From the NCBI GenBank assembly GCA_003529325.1, contig DPVW01000285.1, positions 1 to 14,325 of the forward strand: a stretch of DNA of 14,325 nt, read 5' to 3'. The DNA is from Candidatus Latescibacterota bacterium. Its GTDB lineage: Bacteria; Latescibacterota; UBA2968; UBA8231. The notes beneath the pieces were generated by a model, which saw only the letters and a list, made by a program, of their open reading frames with translations, was not told the DNA's origin and did not search any database. Below, piece by piece: positions 4,814 to 12,678 of the stretch. The position numbers and the translations under genes are program-made. Position 1 is the stretch's first letter, and the number at the start of each line of letters is the position of its first letter.

Positions 4814-7800
4814 TCAGGCCCGCAGTCTGGCGTGAGCGGGCAGGGTCATCAGGTGGGTTTCCCGAACACCGTCCAGGGCGCCGACACGTCGCAGCAGTTC
4901 GTCGCAGGGATTGACATGGATGCTGCGTGAGCGGACGGCATCGTGATCGTCACCATTCTCGACACAGATGATCAGATCGCATGGGCCAACAAAATCCTTG
5001 CAGGCCTGCAGCAGTTTGCCGAGCAGCTCTTCGCTCACAGCCTCAGCGGACACCGTAATGTTGACGGAGCGCGTCAACCGTTCACGGGTGTGCTCCATGG
5101 GTAAGACGGTATCGGCGAGGATACTCATGGCGCCGTTGCGCTCGTTCAATCTGCCCTCGACCATGATCACCTCCTCCTGCACGATGAGGTGCTTGTTGCT
5201 GGCGTAGGCATCGGAAAAGAAGACGATATCCCCCTTTCCAGACAGGTCCTCGAGTGTGACAAAAGCGATGGGATTGCCTTTGCGGTCGCTGGAGGTGGAG
5301 ATGCGGCTGATCAGGCCACCGACCCGCACCGGCGCCCCATCCTCCTGTTCGGGGATGTCGACCAGTGGCGAAGCGAACTTGCGCAGATCGAGTTCGTAGC
5401 GGCTGAGGGGATGGCTGGAAACGTAAAAGCCGAGCAGTTCCTTCTCCTGTGACAGCATCTCGGTTTCGGTCCATGGCGGCACATCGGGAAGGGCCAGCTG
5501 GTGCTCGAGTTGTGGTGCTGAGGAGTCGCCACCGAAGAGGCTGAATTGCCCACGACCCCGTTCCTCCTGCACGACCTGGGCGTTGCGCATGGCCACATCA
5601 AGCGCCTCCTGTAACTGCGCTCGATGGCCGTTGAAGGCGTCGGCAGCTCCGGAGGCGATGAGGGCTTCGACGACACGGCGGTTGACGGCTCGCAGGTCGA
5701 GGCGCTCACAGAACTTGTACAGATCTTCGTAGCGACCATCGGCGACGCGGCCATCGACGATGGACTGCGCCGCACCGGCACCGACATTCTTGATCGCTGC
5801 CAGACCGAAGCGGATGCCCTCGTCACTCGGCACGAAGTTGATGGCACTCTCGTTGAGGTCAGGCGGCAACACGGGGATCTCCAGGCGCCGGCACTCGTCG
5901 AGCATGATCGCCAGACGGTCGGTGTTGTCGCGGTCGTTGGTCAGACTCGCGGCGATATACTGCATCGGATAGTTGGCTTTGAGGTAGGCGTTCCTGTAGG
6001 CGACTTCGGAATAACAGGCGGAGTGCGATTTGTTGAAGCCGTATCCGGAAAAGACCTCGATATCGGACCAGATTTTCTGCACGATGCTGCGCTCTACGCC
6101 ATTGCTGACACCACCCTCAACGAAGTCCTTCTTGCACTTCTCCATGACGTCGGCAAGCTTCTTGCCCATCGCCTTGCGGATGTCGTCCGCCTGACCCAGA
6201 GTGAAACCACAGAGGTCACGGGCGATGCGCTGCACCTGCTCCTGATAGGTGATGACGCCATACGTTTCGGCCAGGATGGGCTCGAGCACGGGGTGGTCGT
6301 ATTCGACCTCCTCCTGGCCATGCTTGCGCGCGATAAAGGTCGGAATCCGTGCCATCGGTCCCGGACGATACAGAGCATTCATGGCGATAATGTCTTCGAT
6401 CTTGTCCGGCTTCAACTGTCTGAGGTATTCGCGCATGCCGGCGCTCTCAAACTGAAAGACACCCACCGTCTCACCACGGCTGAACAACTCGAATGTGGCT
6501 TTATCGTCCCATGGCACCGTCTCGAGATCGAAATCGGGTTCCTGCAGGCGGATCAGCCGCACCGCCTCATCCGTCATGGACAGTTCCTTGAGGCCGAGGA
6601 TGTCCATCTTCAGCAGGCCGATGTCGGCGCAGGTCTCACCGTCGAACTGGGTGGTGATCGTGCCGTCCTTCGGTGCCCGGTAGAGCGGCACGTAGTTGGT
6701 CAGATTCGATGGCGCGATGATCACGGCACACGCGTGTACGGAGGCATGACGTGACAGGCCTTCCAGCTTGAGAGCATGCTTCAACAACTGGCCCTCCGCG
6801 TCGTCCTTGCCTGCCATCTGCTGCAGTTCCGGGACCCGCTCAATGGCCTCACCAAGGGTGATCTTCAGTTCATTTGGGACCAGTTTGGCGATGCGGTCTA
6901 CGTCGCCGAAGGACAGGCCCAGGACCCGACCGACGTCGCGCACGACAGATTTCGCGCCCATGGTGCCGAAGGTGATGACCTGGGAGACGTTCTCTTCTCC
7001 ATAGGTGTCGATCATGTATCGCACCACGAGATCACGCCCCGTGTCGGCAAAGTCGATGTCGATATCCGGTGGTGACATTCGTTCCGGATTGAGGAAGCGC
7101 TCGAACAGAAGATTGTGCTTGATCGGATCGGTATTGGTGATGCCCAGGCAGTACGAAACCAGACAGCCCGCAGCGGAGCCACGACCGGGGCCGACGCTGA
7201 CACCGGAATCACGGGCGTACTGCACGATATCCCGTACGATCAGGAAATACCCGGTGTAATCCTCCTTGATAATCAGTTCGAGTTCATAGTCGAGCCGATG
7301 CTGGATCTCGGGGGTGATCTCATCGTAGCGCGCCTGCAGTCCCTCCTCGGACAGGTTCTTGAGGTATTCGGCACTGGAGGTGAAACTGGGGGGGATGGGA
7401 AAGTCCGGCATATGCTGCGCGTCGAACTCGAGCTTGACGTCGCACTTCTCCGCGATGGCGACCGTGTTCTCGAGCGCTTGCGGCAGATCAGCGAACAATT
7501 TCTGCATCTGGGCAGGGGACTTCATGTAGAGTCCGGTGGGGTAACACATGCGCTGCGTCGGTGGATCTGCCAGCATCTTGCCCGTCTGGATACAGATCAA
7601 CGCGTCGTGGGCGGCATGGTCGTCGGCATGGAGAAAGTGGAAATCGTTGGTCGCCACGAGTGGCACATCGAGCTTCTGGTGCAGTTTTAGCAGGCCTTCG
7701 TTCACCTTCGCCTCGATGTCGATGCCGTGACGTTGGATCTCGAGGTAGTAGTCCTCGCCGAAGATGTCCATGTATTCTCGCGTCGCGTCCTCCGCAGCAC

Positions 7801-8269
7801 CGAGCCCATCCGTCTGTATCAGGTGCGCGACCTCTCCCGAGACGCAGGCCGACATGCACACCAGCCCGTCGCCGTATGTGCGCAGCAACTCCTTGTCGAT
7901 GCGTGGGTTGTAGTAGAAACCCTCGGTATATCCCATCGACACAAGTTTGGTGAGGTTGCGCCACCCGGTGTCGTTTTTTGCCAGCAGGATCAGATGGTTG
8001 GAGGCGTGCTGCAAGCCGCGCGCAGCGGCCCGATCGTGGCGACTGCCGATGGCGACGTAGACCTCGCAACCGATGATGGGCTTGATACCCGCCTCTTCAC
8101 AGTTGCGGTAGTGGGCGATGGCGCCGAAAACGTTGCCGTGGTCGGTGACGGCGAGAGCGGGCATATCGTATTCAGCGGCGGCACCCGCCATCTGCCCAAT
8201 GTGGCAGCCCCCATCCAACAGGCTGAACTCGCTGTGTCCATGAAGGTGGACGAATTCGGCGGTGGCCAT
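4814..8269 (-). CDS. dnaE: DNA polymerase III alpha subunit
   Basis: The replicative polymerase subunit, 1151 residues from the ATG at 8269; AGGAG ends 7 nt before it, inside a longer frame that opens with GTG at 8287. Order of domains: an N-terminal PHP domain (HLHGHSEFSLLDG at 8-20, TDHGN at 43-47, NDFHF at 208-212), the palm/thumb/fingers core with GPGRGSAAG (361-369), PDIDIDF (401-407; catalytic D402 and D404) and KMDILGLKEL (third aspartate D556), and tandem HhH-type segments. A clamp-binding motif QFSLF follows at 908-912, then an OB fold around 980-1055 (VRVGGLIS to MVEGRL) and a C-terminal region. Length and layout match DnaE1 rather than PolC or the short DnaE2. The PHP histidines and acids appear kept, unlike E. 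coli, so a metal-dependent PHP activity is possible. It is divergent from GH92 and followed by the thioredoxin gene. Confidence 0.98.
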   Translation of the reverse strand: MATAEFVHLHGHSEFSLLDGGCHIGQMAGAAAEYDMPALAVTDHGNVFGAIAHYRNCEEAGIKPIIGCEVYVAIGSRHDRAAARGLQHASNHLILLAKNDTGWRNLTKLVSMGYTEGFYYNPRIDKELLRTYGDGLVCMSACVSGEVAHLIQTDGLGAAEDATREYMDIFGEDYYLEIQRHGIDIEAKVNEGLLKLHQKLDVPLVATNDFHFLHADDHAAHDALICIQTGKMLADPPTQRMCYPTGLYMKSPAQMQKLFADLPQALENTVAIAEKCDVKLEFDAQHMPDFPIPPSFTSSAEYLKNLSEEGLQARYDEITPEIQHRLDYELELIIKEDYTGYFLIVRDIVQYARDSGVSVGPGRGSAAGCLVSYCLGITNTDPIKHNLLFERFLNPERMSPPDIDIDFADTGRDLVVRYMIDTYGEENVSQVITFGTMGAKSVVRDVGRVLGLSFGDVDRIAKLVPNELKITLGEAIERVPELQQMAGKDDAEGQLLKHALKLEGLSRHASVHACAVIIAPSNLTNYVPLYRAPKDGTITTQFDGETCADIGLLKMDILGLKELSMTDEAVRLIRLQEPDFDLETVPWDDKATFELFSRGETVGVFQFESAGMREYLRQLKPDKIEDIIAMNALYRPGPMARIPTFIARKHGQEEVEYDHPVLEPILAETYGVITYQEQVQRIARDLCGFTLGQADDIRKAMGKKLADVMEKCKKDFVEGGVSNGVERSIVQKIWSDIEVFSGYGFNKSHSACYSEVAYRNAYLKANYPMQYIAASLTNDRDNTDRLAIMLDECRRLEIPVLPPDLNESAINFVPSDEGIRFGLAAIKNVGAGAAQSIVDGRVADGRYEDLYKFCERLDLRAVNRRVVEALIASGAADAFNGHRAQLQEALDVAMRNAQVVQEERGRGQFSLFGGDSSAPQLEHQLALPDVPPWTETEMLSQEKELLGFYVSSHPLSRYELDLRKFASPLVDIPEQEDGAPVRVGGLISRISTSSDRKGNPIAFVTLEDLSGKGDIVFFSDAYASNKHLIVQEEVIMVEGRLNERNGAMSILADTVLPMEHTRERLTRSVNITVSAEAVSEELLGKLLQACKDFVGPCDLIICVENGDDHDAVRSRSIHVNPCDELLRRVGALDGVRETHLMTLPAHARLRA

Positions 8270-8276
8270 AAAAAGG

Positions 8277-8297
8277 CTCCTGCCCACTCTGGTGGGC
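8277..8297 (-). promoter_or_regulatory. Shine-Dalgarno site of dnaE with abutting stem-loop
   Basis: On the minus strand AGGAG (8281-8277) lies 7 nt before ATG 8269 and fixes the start. Directly upstream GCCCAC and GTGGGC (8297-8292 and 8287-8282) form a 6-bp stem with loop CAGA that abuts the Shine-Dalgarno site. The hairpin could affect ribosome access, but this is inference only. Confidence 0.6.
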
Positions 8298-8424
8298 CTA
8301 AAGGCGTAGGGTCGATGTCAGCGACAGAGACGTACCGCGACTGTGGCGTCCAGTACCCGGGAGGGGAGTCACGGGTGTAGGTGGCCGCTACTGGAGAGTG
8401 CTTGAAGCAGAGTGCTGGAGGCGA

Positions 8425-8453
8425 AACGTACTGGGGGGCAGTGGGGCCGTCAA
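8425..8453 (-). promoter_or_regulatory. Candidate dnaE promoter
   Basis: On the minus strand TTGACG (8453-8448, five of six matches to the -35 consensus) is followed after exactly 17 nt by TACGTT (8430-8425, three of six). This would start transcription near 8418, leaving a leader of about 150 nt before dnaE. The weak -10 box lowers confidence. Confidence 0.35.
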
Positions 8454-8494
8454 TCGGCGCCAATTCGGCTCAACCACTGTCTGATATGTCCTCG

Positions 8495-8525
8495 GGTTCG
8501 TACCCTACGGACCAGGGATCGAACC
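8495..8525 (+). promoter_or_regulatory. Palindrome / stem-loop just upstream of the GH92 Shine-Dalgarno site
   Basis: GGTTCG (8495-8500) pairs with CGAACC (8520-8525), and CCCT (8503-8506) pairs with AGGG (8514-8517). The two 2-nt steps between them mismatch (T-T, A-A), and the loop is ACGGACC. The result is a 12-position arm with 10 pairs. It ends 2 nt before AAAGGAGG (8527-8534), which lies 7 nt upstream of ATG 8542. It could be a repressor operator in DNA or a leader hairpin in RNA; there is no T-run after it, so it is not a normal terminator. Confidence 0.45.
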
Positions 8526-8541
8526 GAAAGGAGGGGTCGAG

Positions 8542-10734
8542 ATGGGTCGGTTGATCGATTATGCAAATCCGGAGCAGGGCTCCGATTCCGTGCACGCCTT
8601 TTCCCATGGGAACACGTCGCCGTGGATTGCGGCGCCCTTTGGCATGACGCATTGGGCTCCGCAGACCGAAGGGGGTGCCAGATTTTACAAGTCGACGGCG
8701 CGCCAGTTGCAGGGGGTACGGGCCACACATCAGCCCAGTCCATGGATTGGCGACTACGGTCACTTCCTCGTCATGCCGCAGGTAGGGCCCAGGTTGTTCG
8801 GTGGGGGACGGCAATCCTCCGTATTCCGCCGTGCCGACACGACCATCCGACCCCATCTGTTTCAGACCTATCTCGGTCGCTATCAGACACAGCTGTCGGT
8901 GACGGCAACCGAACGTTGCGCCTGCTTCCGTTTTCGCTTTCCAGCCGATAAATCGGGGCGCATTCTGCTCGAGTCCCTCGCGGGTGCCTCGTGGTTCCGG
9001 GTCGAGGGCAATCGTGTCACGGGACACACTCGGGGCAACAGCGGCGGTGTGCCCGAGGGCTTCGCCTGCTACATCTATGCAGAAATCGACAGGTCGGTCG
9101 CCGATTCCTGCCTGTTCGTCGGTGAAGAGCTCTATGGCGGCACCGGAGAGGCCGAGGGCCTGGGGGTTTCGATCGATTCTGCCAGCGGTGGGGAGGTCAC
9201 ACTGCGGATTGCGACCTCATTCATCAGCGTCGATCAGGCTCGGCGTAACTTTGTCAGCGAGGTCGATGGTCGATCCTTCGAGGCGCTGCTGGAGGCCAAC
9301 GGGAACAGGTGGGAGGAAGCTCTCGGGCGGATTCAGCTGGAGGGCGCGAGCGAGAGGCAGAAACAGACCTTCTACTCCTGTCTGTATCGGACGCAGCTGT
9401 TCCCACGTATCTGGCACGAGCCGGATCAGACCGGCAATCCCATCCACTACAGTCCATACGACGGTCAGATTCACGAAGGGGTCCTCTACGCCGATAACGG
9501 CTTCTGGGATACCCACCGAACCGTCTATTCGTTGTTGTCGATCCTGGACCCGCAGCGGCTGAGCGAGATGGTGCAAGGCTGGACGAATGCGGCCAAGGAG
9601 GGCGGCTGGTTCCCGAAGTGGTCGAGTCCCGGATACCGCGCCTGCATGATCGGCACACATCTGGATGCCGTCGTGGCGGATGCATACGTGAAGGGCTGTC
9701 GCGATTTCGATGTGGAGGCGGCGTATGCGGCGATGATCAAGGATGCGACTGTCGTCGGCAACGCGGAGGGGTCATTCGGCCGTGCCGGGATCGAGGCATT
9801 CGATGAATTGGGGTATGTGCCAGCAGACGAGTTTGAGCACGCCGCTTCGAGGACGATGGATCACGCCTATACCGATTTCTGCGTCGCCCAGGTAGCCAGG
9901 GGGTTGGGTCGTGAGCAGGAGGAGCGCCGGTTCTATGACCGTGCGCTGAACTATCGCAATACCTTCGATCGAGCGCGTGGTTTTGCGCGGGGACGTCGAC
10001 GAGACGGCAGCTTTGACGAACCATTTGACGAGTTCGCCTGGGGGGGCGCCTATATCGAGGGCTCTGCATGGCAGTGTACGTGGGCGGTCCCCCACGATCC
10101 GGCGGGACTCGCCGAGTTGCTGGGTGGACGACTGGCAGCGATCGAGAAGTTGGATCGAATGTTTGAATTGCCGCCGGTGTTCGACGTGGGTACGTACAAT
10201 CGTGAGATCCACGAGATGACGGAGATGGCTGCTGTCGAATTCGGCCAATATGCCCACTCGAATCAACCCGTGCACCATGTGCTGTATCTGTATACGGCGC
10301 TGGGTAGTCCGGCAAAAACTCAGTACTGGGTGCGACGGGTGCTCGACGAGCTATATACCCCCGGTCCGGGAGATGGTTTCGCCGGCGACGAGGACAACGG
10401 GGAGATGACGGCATGGTATGTGTTCGGTGCGTTGGGATTCTACCCCCTGTGTCCCGGGCATCCAACCTATGCGCTCGGTGCACCGTTGTTCGGCAGGGCG
10501 ACCATTCAGCCGAAGGGGGGTGAGGCCTTCGTGATCGAAGGACTCGGCAACCGAGCCGAGACACCGTATGCCACGCAGACCCATCTCAATGGCAGGGCCA
10601 CGTCACGACTGTATGTCGAGCAGGATGAGATCACCCGTGGCGGGCGATTGCAGTTCACCATGGCGGCGGCGCCGACAGAGCGGACGTACGCCCCGGATGA
10701 TCTGCCATTTTCGTTGTCCAACTGGCGACGCTGA
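8542..10734 (+). CDS. Glycoside hydrolase family 92 (alpha-mannosidase family) protein
   Basis: A 730-residue GH92 protein. GH92 enzymes are calcium-dependent, inverting exo-alpha-mannosidases that trim alpha-1,2, 1,3 or 1,4 mannose from N-glycans and yeast mannan; the linkage here cannot be told. Motifs: FSHGNTSPW and PFGMTHWAPQT (20-42), GVRATHQPSPWIGDYG (58-73), ADNGFWDTHRT (317-327), the acid-bearing IEGSAWQ (E506 is the likely general acid), and GDEDNGEMTAWY (615-626, with D616 and D618 at the base/calcium site), followed by ALGFYPLCPG. The length equals the two-domain core. There is no signal peptide or lipobox at the N-terminus (MGRLIDYANPEQ), whereas many family members are exported; this suggests cytoplasmic action on imported oligosaccharides or an unusual export route. 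The start is set by AAAGGAGG 7 nt before the ATG. It is divergent from dnaE and convergent with the oxidoreductase gene. Confidence 0.95.
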   Translation: MGRLIDYANPEQGSDSVHAFSHGNTSPWIAAPFGMTHWAPQTEGGARFYKSTARQLQGVRATHQPSPWIGDYGHFLVMPQVGPRLFGGGRQSSVFRRADTTIRPHLFQTYLGRYQTQLSVTATERCACFRFRFPADKSGRILLESLAGASWFRVEGNRVTGHTRGNSGGVPEGFACYIYAEIDRSVADSCLFVGEELYGGTGEAEGLGVSIDSASGGEVTLRIATSFISVDQARRNFVSEVDGRSFEALLEANGNRWEEALGRIQLEGASERQKQTFYSCLYRTQLFPRIWHEPDQTGNPIHYSPYDGQIHEGVLYADNGFWDTHRTVYSLLSILDPQRLSEMVQGWTNAAKEGGWFPKWSSPGYRACMIGTHLDAVVADAYVKGCRDFDVEAAYAAMIKDATVVGNAEGSFGRAGIEAFDELGYVPADEFEHAASRTMDHAYTDFCVAQVARGLGREQEERRFYDRALNYRNTFDRARGFARGRRRDGSFDEPFDEFAWGGAYIEGSAWQCTWAVPHDPAGLAELLGGRLAAIEKLDRMFELPPVFDVGTYNREIHEMTEMAAVEFGQYAHSNQPVHHVLYLYTALGSPAKTQYWVRRVLDELYTPGPGDGFAGDEDNGEMTAWYVFGALGFYPLCPGHPTYALGAPLFGRATIQPKGGEAFVIEGLGNRAETPYATQTHLNGRATSRLYVEQDEITRGGRLQFTMAAAPTERTYAPDDLPFSLSNWRR

Positions 10735-10747
10735 CCTCGCCTTTTTT
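10724..10747 (+). terminator. Short hairpin plus T6 at the end of GH92
   Basis: GGCGA (10724-10728) and TCGCC (10737-10741) form a 5-bp stem with an 8-nt loop, followed directly by six T (10742-10747). The hairpin overlaps the GH92 stop codon. The oxidoreductase gene, coming from the other side, ends at 10749, so the terminator fills the 14-nt convergent gap. The stem is short, so efficiency is uncertain. Confidence 0.5.
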
Positions 10748-10748
10748 G

Positions 10749-11720
10749 TCACTCGCCCGAAAGCAGCGCCTGCGCCAGGATCATCTCCGCGACCTCCATC
10801 GTCTTTACACAGTCCCGGAAGGGTGACGACGTCACATCCGTGCCGCTCTTGATCGAGTCGATGAACTCGCGATTCTTGTCACGGAAACCGAAAGCCTCCC
10901 AGTTCGTCTTGCCGCCGGCGATGTCGAAGCAGTCGTGCTCTTCGCCGGTGGTATCGCCGTCTCTGTACAGATACGCCTTCGATTCGACTTCGGCATCACA
11001 ATAGATGCCGGGCGCGTGCATCTGGACGCGGAATACGCGCCGCCCACTCGCCCAGCTGTTGACGAGAAAGCCGGTTGCACCGCTGTCGAACTGGATCGTG
11101 GCGCTGATCCAATTGATGTCCGGTGTGCCGATCCGCTTGCAGTGGCTGTCGATGTCGACGACCTCACCGCCACACATCCACCGGAGCGTGTCGATGGAAT
11201 GGGTGCAGTCATCCATCATGTGGTCGCGGGGACCATAGGTGGGGCTCATCTGAGACTTGAAGAACTCACAGACGGCATGGGTAATGGCGCCGCGCTCCAT
11301 ACAGGCAGCACGCATCTTGCGCAGCAGCGGACTGGACCGTCGCTGATGACTGACCTGGGTGACAACACCCTTCTGCTCGGCCAATGATTCCAGCATCTGT
11401 GCCTGATGCCAGGTCAGGCCCATGGGCTTTTCGATGTAAAGATTGAGCCCTTGCTGGAGACACCAGATCCAGATGTCGTACATGATATGAGGCTGGCCGA
11501 TGACGTAGACGCCGTCCGGTGCGATGTCAGCCACCATCTGCTGGTAGTCGTCGTAGCGGGCCTCGACACCGTATTGATCTGCCGTCTTGGTGAGACGCTC
11601 TTCGTCGAGGTCACAGATGGCAGCGATCTCGACATCGTCAAAGGAGGCCAGCGAGGGGTAGTGGACGCTGTTCGCCATGCCACCAGCGCCGATCATCGCA
11701 ATTCGTATCTGGTCGCTCAT
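10749..11720 (-). CDS. Gfo/Idh/MocA family oxidoreductase
   Basis: A 323-residue NAD(P)-dependent sugar or inositol dehydrogenase-like protein. The N-terminal Rossmann domain has GAGGMA (11-16) and an acidic end to strand 2 (ICDLDEE). The family motif EKPMG is at 97-101, with the catalytic lysine K98. The active-site segment reads MMDDCTHSIDTLRWM, with D171, H174 and D177 in the usual D-x(2)-H-x(2)-D arrangement. There is no Tat or Sec signal, so it is cytoplasmic. The substrate cannot be inferred from family membership alone. The ATG overlaps the isomerase stop by one base (TGATG), so the pair is co-transcribed and translationally coupled. Such oxidoreductase-isomerase pairs often oxidise and then isomerise unusual sugars or inositols. 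It is convergent with GH92, so a shared pathway is possible but not shown. Confidence 0.94.
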   Translation of the reverse strand: MSDQIRIAMIGAGGMANSVHYPSLASFDDVEIAAICDLDEERLTKTADQYGVEARYDDYQQMVADIAPDGVYVIGQPHIMYDIWIWCLQQGLNLYIEKPMGLTWHQAQMLESLAEQKGVVTQVSHQRRSSPLLRKMRAACMERGAITHAVCEFFKSQMSPTYGPRDHMMDDCTHSIDTLRWMCGGEVVDIDSHCKRIGTPDINWISATIQFDSGATGFLVNSWASGRRVFRVQMHAPGIYCDAEVESKAYLYRDGDTTGEEHDCFDIAGGKTNWEAFGFRDKNREFIDSIKSGTDVTSSPFRDCVKTMEVAEMILAQALLSGE

Positions 11721-12517
11721 CAGGGCCCCGCCCTGTCGAATAGTTGCCTGGCGTATTGGACGTCCTCGGCGATCAGGGCATCGACGCGCTCCTCGTCACT
11801 GTATTCGGCGGTTAAGCAGATGTCGCCAGCATAGTCGCGTTTCTTCAGTTCATCAACGGTCCGTGACCAGTATGCGAGTCCGTGTCGACCACTCGTCCAG
11901 TGTGACTTCCACGTGGCTTCCGGGGCATCAGGACCATTCGTTCGTACCCAGAATGCACTCTTGAGATTTACCACGCGCAGATGTGACCAGAGGATATCGA
12001 TGGCCAGCTCGGGTGGTTCACCATTGAGGCCGTTGTGCGCCTGGTCGAGGACCGCGCATAGATGTTTCGGTTCGTAGCCTTCGATCAGATGCAGGATCCC
12101 CATGGCATTGTTGACGCAGAAGTCACAATGATTCTGCACGCCGATGGCGACGCCATGTTGCTCGAGTGCTGGAAGCAAGGCGTCATAGCGCTCTTTCAGT
12201 CGCCGTTCCGTCGCCAGGTAGCCGATGTCGCGATCTATCCCTTCACAGATGCGGATGATCGGCACGCCCGCCTCGGCGCAGGCGGCGATCGTCACCTCGT
12301 CGGTGGGGCCGGCGAGTGTGCCGATGCGAACTCCGTGATCGGCGAAGATGCGAGCCGCTTCCGGCAGGCCTTTGGAGATATTTTCGGGTTCCACCTGGTA
12401 CCCGGGTCGGACGGGAAGTTCGACACCATCAAATCCGAGGTCGCTGACGAACCTTGCCAGTTCGGCTAGGGTTTTCGTCTTCCAGGGCTTGGTGAATACC
12501 GTGTAGGAGATGCTCAT
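11720..12517 (-). CDS. Sugar isomerase/epimerase-like TIM-barrel protein (xylose isomerase-like / AP_endonuc_2)
   Basis: A 265-residue TIM barrel of the family that includes IolE, IolI and ketose 3-epimerases. The frame extends to 12592, but the ATG at 12517 with GGAG 9 nt upstream gives the expected N-terminus (MSISYTVFTKPW, then LAELARFVSDLGFDGVELPVRPG). Expected barrel strands follow: VRIGTLAG, VPIIRICEG, VAIGVQNHCDF (125-133), LCAVLDQAHNG (153-163), LRVVNLKSAFW (180-190) and ICLTAEYSD (233-241). Aligned by eye to the four-ligand metal site of this superfamily (Glu, Asp, His, Glu), two positions appear changed: the first Glu is Q128 and the His is N184, while D158 and E238 remain. The metal site may be different or weakened. 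It is the first gene of the pair with the Gfo/Idh/MocA protein (one-base overlap), with a candidate promoter at 12565-12592. The substrate is unknown. Confidence 0.88.
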   Translation of the reverse strand: MSISYTVFTKPWKTKTLAELARFVSDLGFDGVELPVRPGYQVEPENISKGLPEAARIFADHGVRIGTLAGPTDEVTIAACAEAGVPIIRICEGIDRDIGYLATERRLKERYDALLPALEQHGVAIGVQNHCDFCVNNAMGILHLIEGYEPKHLCAVLDQAHNGLNGEPPELAIDILWSHLRVVNLKSAFWVRTNGPDAPEATWKSHWTSGRHGLAYWSRTVDELKKRDYAGDICLTAEYSDEERVDALIAEDVQYARQLFDRAGP

Positions 12518-12564
12518 GGACGAACGCTCCATTCCCTTTCCGGGTGATGACTGCATTTGGTTTG

Positions 12565-12592
12565 ACAATAGGATCGATGCCAGCCTCGTCAA
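12565..12592 (-). promoter_or_regulatory. Candidate promoter of the isomerase-oxidoreductase operon
   Basis: On the minus strand TTGACG (12592-12587, five of six) is followed after 16 nt by TATTGT (12570-12565, four of six). Transcription would begin near 12558, giving a leader of about 40 nt that includes the GGAG before ATG 12517. The position, upstream of the coupled pair in a divergent gap, supports it. Confidence 0.42.
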
Positions 12593-12678
12593 GGTTGAGG
12601 GCGCAGCTTTCGTTGCTCACGATCTCGCCTGCGGCTACCTTATCTGATCACCTTGACCCGAAGCGGAACCGCCAAATT

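Larger units (their letters stand above)
8270..8541. other. Divergent intergenic region between dnaE and GH92
   Basis: This is the largest gap in the window. It holds the candidate dnaE promoter, the dnaE leader stem-loop, a pair of near-identical 11-mers AGAGTGCTTGA (8395-8405) and AGAGTGCTGGA (8409-8419), and a long imperfect palindrome next to the GH92 start. I see no small gene, tRNA or recognised riboswitch. No convincing plus-strand promoter was found. Confidence 0.6.

Noticed and set aside
5624..6754. A 376-codon open frame on the plus strand across dnaE
   Set aside because: It is wholly antisense to conserved dnaE sequence, resembles no known protein, and long antisense frames are expected in GC-rich coding DNA.
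8395..8419. Two near-identical 11-mers as a repeat array
   Set aside because: Only two copies with one mismatch; no further units, so no array or iteron set.
8495..8530. A tRNA T-arm-like string (GGTTCGATCCC on the minus strand)
   Set aside because: The flanking bases do not form a T-stem, acceptor stem or anticodon arm, and the segment overlaps the GH92 leader palindrome.
9737..10564. A 275-codon minus-strand frame inside GH92
   Set aside because: Arg/Pro/Ser-rich low-quality translation, antisense to conserved GH92 motifs.
12562..12590. TTGACA on the plus strand at 12562 as a promoter for the epimerase
   Set aside because: No acceptable -10 box lies 16-18 nt downstream; the same bases fit better as the -10 of the minus-strand promoter.
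12544..12678. N-terminal extension of the UDP-GlcNAc 2-epimerase from ATG 12544
   Set aside because: The extra 45 residues do not resemble the family, overlap the opposing operon's promoter, and the fold normally starts at KILLVAG.
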